A stretch of 7,757 bases of DNA from Actinomycetales bacterium (GTDB taxonomy: Bacteria; Actinomycetota; Actinomycetes; Actinomycetales; Microbacteriaceae), in the NCBI GenBank assembly GCA_028868555.1, contig JAGWUG010000041.1, positions 1-7,757 of the forward strand, in the 5' to 3' direction. A program made the position numbers and the translations under genes. Numbering within the stretch: the stretch's first letter is position 1; each line of letters begins with the position of its first letter. Shown here piece by piece: positions 1 through 4,624 of this stretch. The notes beneath the pieces are model-generated. The model ran no database searches, had not been told where the DNA came from, and worked only from the letters and a program-made list of their open reading frames with translations.

Positions 1-483
1 CTGCTTCTGACTCAGCAGGAATTCAAGGACGTTCTAAATCAACGCCAACAGCTGCTGTTCTCCGGGTTCGAGAATCGCCTCAAGCCAGAGTTCACGGCGT
101 TCTTCGACGGTCGTTGTCGCTCAGGCATCTGGGTAAATGCTCTGGTAAGGGATTCCCCCGGTGGCCTCTTCGTTGCATTCAGAGGTGAACTAGACACAGA
201 CGGAATCGAGCAGGTGAGGCTCACCTTCCCCATCCTCCGTGCCAGCCTCAGGGCGTTTATGCAGAGCTCCGAAGAAATAAATCCAAACGCAACTCCGATG
301 CTCAGCCCACGTCAAACCCGGATCCTCGTCCTTATGTCCCAGCGCCTGACCTACCGAGAAATTTCTAAGGCGCTCTTCATTTCCGAGTCAACCGTGAAGC
401 AGGAAGCCAAGCGGATCTTCCAGGAGTTGGGTGTGACAAAACGCCTGGAGGCAGTGCGCCTAGCCCAAAAGCTTCACGAATAA
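1..483 (+). CDS. LuxR-type HTH transcriptional regulator, 5' end missing
   Basis: The frame is open from base 1 to the TAA at 481-483, so this is the last 160 residues of a gene that begins before the window. Residues 101-160 form a LuxR/GerE-type helix-turn-helix: LSPRQTRIL opens it, YREISKALFISESTVKQEAKRI carries the two DNA-contacting helices (split here as YREISKALFI and SESTVKQEAKRI), and LGVTKRLEAV closes it. The roughly 90 residues before it are soluble and contain FFDGRCRSGIWVNALVRD. I do not recognise that part; it could be the end of a sensory domain. No phosphoacceptor receiver domain is visible in the retained part. A GTG at 214 could serve as an internal start, but the open frame upstream and its protein-like composition argue that it is internal. 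What the regulator senses and its targets cannot be told from this fragment. The DNA-binding call is firm and the family subtype is open. Confidence 0.85.
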   Translation: MLLTQQEFKDVLNQRQQLLFSGFENRLKPEFTAFFDGRCRSGIWVNALVRDSPGGLFVAFRGELDTDGIEQVRLTFPILRASLRAFMQSSEEINPNATPMLSPRQTRILVLMSQRLTYREISKALFISESTVKQEAKRIFQELGVTKRLEAVRLAQKLHE

Positions 484-530
484 AATCCGGCCCCGGTTCT
501 TTCCTAGTTCTCCCATAGGGATAAACGGAT

Positions 531-559
531 TTGACTTTGGGGGAATGCCTTGTAATACT
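531..559 (+). promoter_or_regulatory. Candidate sigma-70-type promoter for the short ORF and winged-helix gene
   Basis: TTGACT at 531-536 is separated by 17 bases from AATACT at 554-559. The -35 box matches TTGACA in five of six positions and the -10 box matches TATAAT in four of six. The spacing is ideal. Transcription should begin about seven bases after the -10 box, at or next to the ATG at 567, so the transcript would be leaderless for the short ORF and would carry a 5' leader of about 170 bases for the winged-helix gene. Confidence 0.6.
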
Positions 560-566
560 TCTAAAC

Positions 567-659
567 ATGAAGTTGTACGCGCAAAAATCAACCGGTTCGG
601 TGACTAGCCAAGTGGCCAACACCGCCGTGATGTGCGCCTGTATGCGAATGTGCCGCTAG
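567..659 (+). CDS. Short leaderless ORF with Cys/Met-rich C-terminus, possible regulatory leader peptide
   Basis: An ATG at 567 opens a 30-codon frame that stops at TAG 657-659. The peptide begins MKLYAQKSTGSV and ends VMCACMRMCR, with three cysteines (23, 25, 29) and three methionines in the last ten residues. No Shine-Dalgarno sequence precedes the ATG, but the promoter at 531-559 places the transcript start on or beside it. It lies 79 bases upstream of the winged-helix gene on the same strand. In mycobacteria, leaderless short ORFs ending in cysteine codons act as cysteine-responsive attenuators of the genes behind them, and this one has the same architecture. The role here is inference. 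It could instead be a small metal- or thiol-binding protein, or a chance frame. Too short for routine gene callers. Confidence 0.55.
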   Translation: MKLYAQKSTGSVTSQVANTAVMCACMRMCR

Positions 660-669
660 TTTTTCGCAC
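632..669 (+). promoter_or_regulatory. Overlapping alternative hairpins across the short ORF's Cys codons and stop
   Basis: Two mutually exclusive pairings use the same downstream arm. GTGCG at 632-636 can pair with CGCAC at 665-669, and TGCGAA at 643-648 can pair with TTCGCA at 663-668. The upstream arms lie in the Cys/Met-rich codons and the downstream arm lies just after the stop codon. A ribosome held at the Cys codons would block the upstream arms. The stems are short (5-6 bp) with 14-28 base loops, so this is a weak candidate. No U-run follows, so it is not an intrinsic terminator. Confidence 0.25.
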
Positions 670-725
670 CCGCGGATACCAGCCAAGGCACCAGCACCCC
701 CGCTCGAAACGCATACCAACAACCT

Positions 726-730
726 AAGGA
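726..730 (+). promoter_or_regulatory. Ribosome binding site of the winged-helix gene
   Basis: AAGGA at 726-730 lies eight bases before ATG 739 and fixes that start. It is one of the few clear SD sites in the window, and fits a gene translated from the interior of a leadered mRNA behind the short ORF. Confidence 0.75.
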
Positions 731-738
731 TTTAGAAA

Positions 739-1362
739 ATGTCAATCGCTCTTCTCAACCAGAACAACGCAGCCACCTCCGCACCGGTCCAGACCGAAGC
801 CCGCGGCTTCGCACTATACGTGGGCATCGATGAGGCAACCGCGGCAGCGGCTGGCGTTACCCTCGCCGAGCTGGTGACCGCCCTGCGCGCCACCGTGGCC
901 GAGCTGGTTCCAAACGCCGCGAAGGAAACCTATGCCGCTGTCGCACTCGCCCCGGTAGGCACCGGTGGCCGCAACATCGATGTGGTTCGCACCGCTCTGC
1001 ACGACCCACGCTCGCTCGACCGTCTCGTTGAGGCCAACCAGGAAGACCAGGCCGCCAAGGGCGTTGTGGTTGACCTCACCCGCCACAAGATCTTCGTGGA
1101 CGGCTCCAACGCCGAGTTCACCTACAAGGAGTTTGAGCTCCTCAATTACCTGATTCAGAACGAGGGCGAGACCATCACCCGTCGCGAGCTGGTAGACGCC
1201 ATCTGGAGCGAAGACTCCGAGGACGCCCCGAACGACCGCACCATCGACGTTCACATTCGTCGCCTGCGTTCCAAGATTGAAGGCTACGAGGACATCATTC
1301 GCACAGTTCGCGGCGGTGGCTACCGCTTCGACCGTCACCCAGACGTACTCATCGAGGCATAG
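739..1362 (+). CDS. Receiver-less OmpR-type winged-helix transcriptional regulator
   Basis: The 207-residue protein has an OmpR/PhoB-type winged-helix domain at about residues 108-197. It starts GVVVDLTRHKIFVDG, continues TYKEFELLNYLIQNEGETITR (transactivation loop region, given here up to the recognition part), has the recognition-helix segment RTIDVHIRRLRSKI at 167-180, and ends in the wing TVRGGGYRF at 189-197. Such domains bind direct-repeat DNA. The first 107 residues are Ala-rich and do not look like a CheY-type receiver: there is no acidic pocket, phosphoacceptor Asp or conserved Lys in the usual order, and the segment is short. It is therefore probably not a phosphorelay response regulator, and no kinase gene adjoins it. 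GFALYVGIDEATAAAAGVTL at 23-42 may begin a small unrecognised domain. ATG 739 has a good SD. The Cys-rich short ORF upstream suggests attenuation control, which is inference. Confidence 0.9.
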   Translation: MSIALLNQNNAATSAPVQTEARGFALYVGIDEATAAAAGVTLAELVTALRATVAELVPNAAKETYAAVALAPVGTGGRNIDVVRTALHDPRSLDRLVEANQEDQAAKGVVVDLTRHKIFVDGSNAEFTYKEFELLNYLIQNEGETITRRELVDAIWSEDSEDAPNDRTIDVHIRRLRSKIEGYEDIIRTVRGGGYRFDRHPDVLIEA

Positions 1363-1368
1363 CTCGGG

Positions 1369-1374
1369 TAACCT
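1369..1374 (+). promoter_or_regulatory. Candidate -10 box for a leaderless transcript of the P-loop kinase
   Basis: TAACCT at 1369-1374 is followed by exactly six bases and then GTG 1381. No SD sequence is visible in the 18-base gap after the winged-helix stop. TACTCA at 1346-1351 is a weak -35 at 17-base spacing. The kinase may be both read through from upstream and started here. Confidence 0.4.
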
Positions 1375-1380
1375 GTTTCG

Positions 1381-1959
1381 GTGCCCGAATCACTGCCCGC
1401 AGAGTCTCTCGTTGATGCCCTTTCTGGGCGCATCCTCGACCTGATTGACTCCGGCGTCAGCACCCCCATTCTGATAATTGACGGCCGGTCCGCCAGCGGT
1501 AAAACCACCCTGGCGGCCCAGCTTCAGAACAAACTATTCAAGGATGGCGAGACCGCCCCGCGAGTAATCCACATGGACGACCTCTACGACGGTTGGTATG
1601 GACTACAGGCTGGCCACGACTACCTAGTGCGCAGCATTCTCAAGCCGCTATCGCAGCGCAAGATTGCCAGCTGGCAGGAGTATGACTGGGCTCTGGGTGA
1701 GCGCAACCAGTGGCGCGAGTTTGAGGGCGGGACCCCGCTGATCATCGAGGGCTGCGGCAGTCTGAGCCAGAGCACCCGAGAGTATGCACAGTTTGCCCTT
1801 TGGCTAGAGGCCGATGAGACTGTGCGTCAGGAGCGCTGGGTGGAGCGCTCGGGTCACGACCACGATCAGTGGTGGCCAATCTGGGCCGCTCAGGAATTAG
1901 AGTTTTACGCGCGCGAGCGCTCTGCCGAACTGGCCGACTTCAGCAGCCTAAACGGCTAG
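1381..1959 (+). CDS. P-loop kinase of the uridine kinase/phosphoribulokinase-like class, substrate unknown
   Basis: The 192-residue cytoplasmic protein has a Walker A loop GRSASGKT at residues 35-42, preceded by the strand ILIID. The segment VIHMDDLYDGW at 62-72 matches the post-Walker A Asp-Asp-x-Tyr region of uridine kinase-like enzymes, where the Asp acts in phosphoryl transfer. LIIEGCGSLS near 120-129 is the Walker B-like strand, and ADETVRQERWVERSGHD near 141-157 resembles an arginine-rich lid. It probably phosphorylates a nucleoside, sugar or related small molecule using ATP. I cannot name the substrate, and it is shorter and more divergent than true uridine kinase. GTG 1381 is chosen for its position 18 bases after the upstream stop and behind a -10-like box; there is no SD. 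It converges with the DedA gene, with only 16 bases between the stops. Confidence 0.83.
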   Translation: MPESLPAESLVDALSGRILDLIDSGVSTPILIIDGRSASGKTTLAAQLQNKLFKDGETAPRVIHMDDLYDGWYGLQAGHDYLVRSILKPLSQRKIASWQEYDWALGERNQWREFEGGTPLIIEGCGSLSQSTREYAQFALWLEADETVRQERWVERSGHDHDQWWPIWAAQELEFYARERSAELADFSSLNG

Positions 1960-1983
1960 GCGGAACGGCCGGCCACTATCCGC
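1960..1983. terminator. Weak hairpin between convergent genes
   Basis: GCGGA at 1960-1964 can pair with TCCGC at 1979-1983 around a loop that contains the 8-base palindrome GGCCGGCC (1967-1974). It lies between the convergent kinase and DedA stops and overlaps the DedA stop codon. There is no U-run on either strand, so termination is only a possibility. Confidence 0.25.
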
Positions 1984-2605
1984 GGTTGCTGCGCCAGTTG
2001 CGATAGCCCGCAATCAGCGAAGCGATGATGAACCCGAGTGCAATCAGGTAGCTGGCGTTCTTAACGGCTGGAATGGTTGCCGCAAAGTAACCGGTGACAG
2101 TCAGGCCAACACCCCAAGCCAGTGCTCCAACCAGGTTGGCGCTGAAGAACTTGTAGTAGTTCATGTGAGCAATGCCGGCAATGACTGGAACAAAGACTCG
2201 AGCCCAAGGCATGAAGCGGCCGATGACCATGGCCCACCAGCCCCAGCGACCGTAGAAGGCCTCGCTCTTTGCAATGCCCACCTGAATCCACTTGCCCTGT
2301 CGCTTGCTCAGGTAGGGCCGGCCAAAGTGGCGACCTAGGGCGTAACCAACCTGATCTCCCAGCCAGGCCGCAATTCCGACACCGATTGCCATGAGCCAAA
2401 TGTTCTCGTTTGGCATGGTGGCCGAAACCAAGCCGGCGGCAAAGACCAGGGAGTCGCCGGTAATGAACGGAACGAAGGCACCGATGAAAAGGCCGGTGCC
2501 GGCAAAGACCAATCCCCAAACCACCAGATAAAACAGAACTGGGCCCAACGAGGGAGCCCAGTTACTGATTTGGTCAGAGATTGAGGCGGTTAGTGCTGTC
2601 TGCAT
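1976..2605 (-). CDS. DedA-family integral membrane protein
   Basis: The 209-residue polytopic protein belongs to the DedA/SNARE-associated (VTT) family, whose members act in undecaprenyl-phosphate or phospholipid recycling and in envelope homeostasis in other bacteria. Diagnostic segments are GAFVPFITGDSLVFAAG at 42-58 with Asp51, GDQVGYALGRHFGRPYL at 83-99, and GRFMPWARVFVPVIAGIAHM beginning at 129 with Arg130 and Arg136. Asp51 and the two arginines correspond to residues required in E. coli DedA proteins. The conserved Glu of the family's ETG motif is replaced by Gly36 (AGTGLF), with about three extra residues before GD. I believe this form is common in Micrococcales, from memory. ATG 2605 lies six bases behind a TAGGCT box and has no SD. 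The nitroreductase ends 29 bases upstream on the same strand. Confidence 0.94.
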   Translation of the reverse strand: MQTALTASISDQISNWAPSLGPVLFYLVVWGLVFAGTGLFIGAFVPFITGDSLVFAAGLVSATMPNENIWLMAIGVGIAAWLGDQVGYALGRHFGRPYLSKRQGKWIQVGIAKSEAFYGRWGWWAMVIGRFMPWARVFVPVIAGIAHMNYYKFFSANLVGALAWGVGLTVTGYFAATIPAVKNASYLIALGFIIASLIAGYRNWRSNRG

Positions 2606-2611
2606 GCCTCA

Positions 2612-2617
2612 AGCCTA
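2612..2617 (-). promoter_or_regulatory. Candidate -10 box for a leaderless dedA transcript
   Basis: On the minus strand TAGGCT (2617 to 2612) is followed by six bases and then ATG 2605. The same box with the same spacing precedes the EamA gene at 3299. No good -35 is seen, so cotranscription with the nitroreductase is also possible. Confidence 0.4.
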
Positions 2618-2634
2618 GAAGTTTTTTCGGTTCG

Positions 2635-3213
2635 TTATGGACGACCGTAGAGAACGATGTCGTCGAGCGACTTGCGGGTACGTGGAGCAACCTCGCGCTC
2701 GTGCAGCGGGCCCTCAAGGGTGTCTGCAGGAGCAATCTTGCCAACTACTGCCGAAACGATGAGGTGGATGTTCTCTGGAACCTCGAGGATCTCAGCGGCC
2801 TTAGCGATGTCAAGTCCAGCCATCTGGTGAACGTGCAGACCCAGCTCGTGAGCCTGAACCGAGAGGTGAGCCACGGCCTGACCGGCATCGTAGTTAGCAA
2901 ATGGGTTGACGTTGCCGTCAGCGTTGGTGGACTCTACGCCAACCAGGATGATTGCCGAGGCGTCTGGAGCCCAGGCCTGGTTCCAACCTGCGAGGGTGCC
3001 TGCGATTGCGGCGTGGTTCTTGTCCTCGCGGGTGACCACGAAGTAGCGGGTTGGCTGTGCGTTGTTGGCCGAAGGAGCCCAGCGGCCAGCCTCAAGAATG
3101 GAGACGAGCTCGTTCTGGGTGAGCTGGTACGACTTGTCGTAGGCGCGTGGCGACCAGCGCTCGGCTAGGACAGAAAGAATAGGTGCGGAAGTTACTGCAG
3201 TCTTGTTGGTCAT
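2635..3213 (-). CDS. Nitroreductase-family FMN-dependent oxidoreductase
   Basis: This is a 192-residue cytoplasmic flavoprotein of the nitroreductase family, which uses FMN and NAD(P)H to reduce nitro-aromatics, quinones or similar substrates. The N-terminal RWSPRAYD at 19-26 and WAPSANNAQP at 45-54 are the FMN-phosphate-binding signatures. The C-terminal REVAPRTRKSLDDIVLYG is the usual closing helix and tail. The physiological substrate is unknown. I start it at ATG 3213 rather than the in-frame start at 3267, because a near-ideal promoter (TTGAAC, 17 bases, TATACT) places the transcript start on ATG 3213, and the 18 extra residues would be encoded by promoter DNA. It is divergent from the EamA transporter and is followed closely by dedA. 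Confidence 0.93.
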   Translation of the reverse strand: MTNKTAVTSAPILSVLAERWSPRAYDKSYQLTQNELVSILEAGRWAPSANNAQPTRYFVVTREDKNHAAIAGTLAGWNQAWAPDASAIILVGVESTNADGNVNPFANYDAGQAVAHLSVQAHELGLHVHQMAGLDIAKAAEILEVPENIHLIVSAVVGKIAPADTLEGPLHEREVAPRTRKSLDDIVLYGRP

Positions 3214-3219
3214 TCCTTT

Positions 3220-3248
3220 AGTATAGCCCCCCTTTACTGTTTGTTCAA
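3220..3248 (-). promoter_or_regulatory. Strong promoter of the nitroreductase, leaderless
   Basis: On the minus strand TTGAAC (3248-3243) and TATACT (3225-3220) are separated by exactly 17 bases. After the -10 box come six bases (AAAGGA) and then ATG 3213. AAAGGA touches the ATG directly and so is too close to act as a normal SD. This is the clearest promoter in the window. Confidence 0.75.
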
Positions 3249-3262
3249 GAGTCTGCCGATGG

Positions 3263-3292
3263 TTCAACCAGGGTTCACCTCGGCGTTAGGCT
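3263..3292 (+). promoter_or_regulatory. Candidate leaderless promoter of the EamA transporter
   Basis: TAGGCT at 3287-3292 is followed by six bases and GTG 3299. TTCAAC at 3263-3268, 18 bases upstream, is a weak -35. It sits back to back with the nitroreductase promoter. Confidence 0.45.
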
Positions 3293-3298
3293 AGCGGC

Positions 3299-4168
3299 GT
3301 GACTCGCAAGGCATTTTGGCTCTTTGTAACCTCCAGCATTCTCTGGGGCATCCCCTACGGGCTGATTCGCATTGCCCTGAACGGCTTCAGCCCCTCCAGC
3401 ATTGTGCTGGCGCGCGTTGTGGTTGGCGCACTCGTTCTCATTCCACTGGCCGCCCGTCGCGGAGTTCTCGCCAGCGCACTCAAGCAGTGGAAATACGTGC
3501 TGGCCTTCGCACTGGTTGAGATGGCCGGCCCCTGGATTCTGCTCACCTCGGCCGAGCAGCACATCTCTTCTTCGCTCGCCGGACTGCTCATCGGAACGGT
3601 TCCATTCTTTGGTGTCCCGCTCGCCTACTTCCTGGGCGATAAGAGCATCTTCCACCGCCGCACCATCCTCGGTTTAGCCCTCGGTTTCGGTGGTGTGGTC
3701 GCACTGGTGGGCATCGATGCCTTTAGTCACGCCGTCAACCCGCTGTGGATTGGCGCCATGCTGCTGGCCGCCCTTGGCTACGCCATTGCGCCTGCAATTG
3801 CCGACCAGAAACTTGGCAAGGAGTCATCGATGGCAGTGGCGGGACTCTCCATGGCGATGGTTGCCGTGATCTACGCGGTGCCGGGTTCCATCGGATTTGG
3901 CACAATCAACGGGCACGGGGCGCCGATTTCGGCCTGGCTGGCTTTGCTTGCCCTCGGTGTGCTCTGCACCGCCGTTGCGTTCACCTCGTTCTTCGAGCTG
4001 ATTGCCCAGGTGGGAAGCGCCCGAGCCACCATGATCGTCTATCCCAACCTGACGGTGGCAATCATCATGGGAATTGTCTTCTTAAACGAACCGATCACCA
4101 CCGGCTTCCTGGTTGGGGTGCCGATGGTGATCGTTGGTTCGTTGCTAGCCAGCCGTAAACACGGCTAG
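3299..4168 (+). CDS. EamA-family (drug/metabolite transporter superfamily) permease
   Basis: The 289-residue protein is highly hydrophobic, with about ten predicted membrane helices arranged as two EamA repeats of five. Family signatures include the first helix LFVTSSILWGIPYGLIRIAL, the end-of-repeat GFGGVVALVGID near 130-141, AIAPAIADQKL near 163-173 at the start of the second half, and the second-repeat pattern NLTVAIIMGIVFLNEPIT followed by GVPMVIVGSLLASRK at the C-terminus. Members export or import amino acids, sugars, nucleosides or drugs; the substrate cannot be read from sequence. It starts with GTG 3299, placed six bases after a TAGGCT box with no SD, which suggests a leaderless message. 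It diverges from the nitroreductase across 85 bases and converges on the DUF1737 gene. Confidence 0.93.
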   Translation: MTRKAFWLFVTSSILWGIPYGLIRIALNGFSPSSIVLARVVVGALVLIPLAARRGVLASALKQWKYVLAFALVEMAGPWILLTSAEQHISSSLAGLLIGTVPFFGVPLAYFLGDKSIFHRRTILGLALGFGGVVALVGIDAFSHAVNPLWIGAMLLAALGYAIAPAIADQKLGKESSMAVAGLSMAMVAVIYAVPGSIGFGTINGHGAPISAWLALLALGVLCTAVAFTSFFELIAQVGSARATMIVYPNLTVAIIMGIVFLNEPITTGFLVGVPMVIVGSLLASRKHG

Positions 4169-4173
4169 CGCTG

Positions 4174-4187
4174 AGGCCTCGCGGCCT
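4174..4187. terminator. Short hairpin between convergent genes
   Basis: AGGCC at 4174-4178 and GGCCT at 4183-4187 form a 5-bp stem with a four-base loop, in the 27-base gap between the EamA and DUF1737 stops. It could end transcription from both sides, but there is no U-run on either strand. Confidence 0.35.
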
Positions 4188-4195
4188 AGGTACTT

Positions 4196-4564
4196 CTACT
4201 TCTTGCTCTTCTTTGGCAGCTTCTTGAGGATTACTGCCTGGCCAACGTAAACGTTGGCGCCTCTGGTGGTCATGGTTGGCGAGCCGTATAGCTCGTAACC
4301 GTCGTTCAGTGCATCCGAGACCTTCTGGCAGAACTCTGCGTCGTCGATTCCGGTGAGCATGCGGTAGCGCTTGCGAGGTGCATCGGTGGCGGCTGGGGCG
4401 GCAATAACTGCCGGCGCCTTTACGGCCGCGGCCTTGGCAACGGCTGGCTTCTTAGCGGCTGGCTTGGCGGCAGCAGCGGTCTTCGCCACGGCAGGCTTTG
4501 CGGCAGCTGGCTTGGCTGCGGTAGTGGTGGCTGCCTTCGCGGCAGCTGGCTTCTTGGTAGTCAT
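4196..4564 (-). CDS. DUF1737-domain protein with Ala/Lys/Pro-rich histone H1-like N-terminal tail
   Basis: The 122-residue protein has two parts. Residues 1 to about 60 are low-complexity repeats of AAKPA/AVAKT/AAKKPA type, resembling the tails of histone H1-like and HupB-like actinobacterial nucleoid proteins. Residues about 63-122 form a DUF1737 domain: RKRYRMLTGIDDAEFCQKVS, DGYELYGSP, NVYVGQAVILKKL, ending in a basic PKKSKK. DUF1737 has no known function. The basic tail suggests binding to nucleic acid or another polyanion, which is inference. I chose ATG 4564 (MTTKKPAAAK). A GTG at 4591 would add nine residues, but it overlaps the predicted transcription start. It follows the Nramp-like gene by 56 bases with its own candidate promoter. 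The tail's GC-rich repeats make spurious long frames on the other strand. Confidence 0.83.
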   Translation of the reverse strand: MTTKKPAAAKAATTTAAKPAAAKPAVAKTAAAAKPAAKKPAVAKAAAVKAPAVIAAPAATDAPRKRYRMLTGIDDAEFCQKVSDALNDGYELYGSPTMTTRGANVYVGQAVILKKLPKKSKK

Positions 4565-4595
4565 GCCCCAATTTTCGCCGAGTTTGTTCACCTTT

Positions 4596-4624
4596 TGTTT
4601 ACTTTGGCTGAGTTAGAAAGTTAA
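4596..4624 (-). promoter_or_regulatory. Candidate promoter of the DUF1737 gene
   Basis: On the minus strand TTAACT (4624-4619), overlapping the stop of the Nramp-like gene, and TAAACA (4601-4596) are 17 bases apart. Transcription would start near 4589, giving a leader of about 25 bases before ATG 4564. An alternative is GAAAAT at 4576-4571, six bases before the ATG, which would give a leaderless message but has no -35. Confidence 0.4.

Noticed and set aside
214..483. GTG 214 as the true start of the LuxR-type gene
   Set aside because: The frame stays open to base 1 with protein-like content, so the gene more likely begins before the window.
486..500. CCGGCCCCGG as a terminator after the LuxR-type gene
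   Set aside because: The two arms leave a two-base loop, which cannot form a stable hairpin.
814..1338. 174-codon minus-strand frame opposite the winged-helix gene
   Set aside because: Mirrors the codon bias of the real gene, with no motif and no ribosome site.
2581..3168. 195-codon plus-strand frame opposite the nitroreductase
   Set aside because: Antisense shadow of a gene with clear FMN-binding motifs.
3214..3267. Longer nitroreductase start adding 18 residues
   Set aside because: The extra codons overlap a TTGAAC-N17-TATACT promoter and the family's typical N-terminus begins at the 3213 ATG.
4371..4560. Ala-rich hydrophobic plus-strand frame
   Set aside because: It is the complement of the Ala/Lys/Pro repeat, an artefact of low-complexity GC-rich codons.
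4565..4591. GTG start at 4591 for the DUF1737 protein
   Set aside because: It lies at the predicted transcription start, only four bases behind the -10 box, and the residues it adds do not resemble the tail. Not fully excluded.
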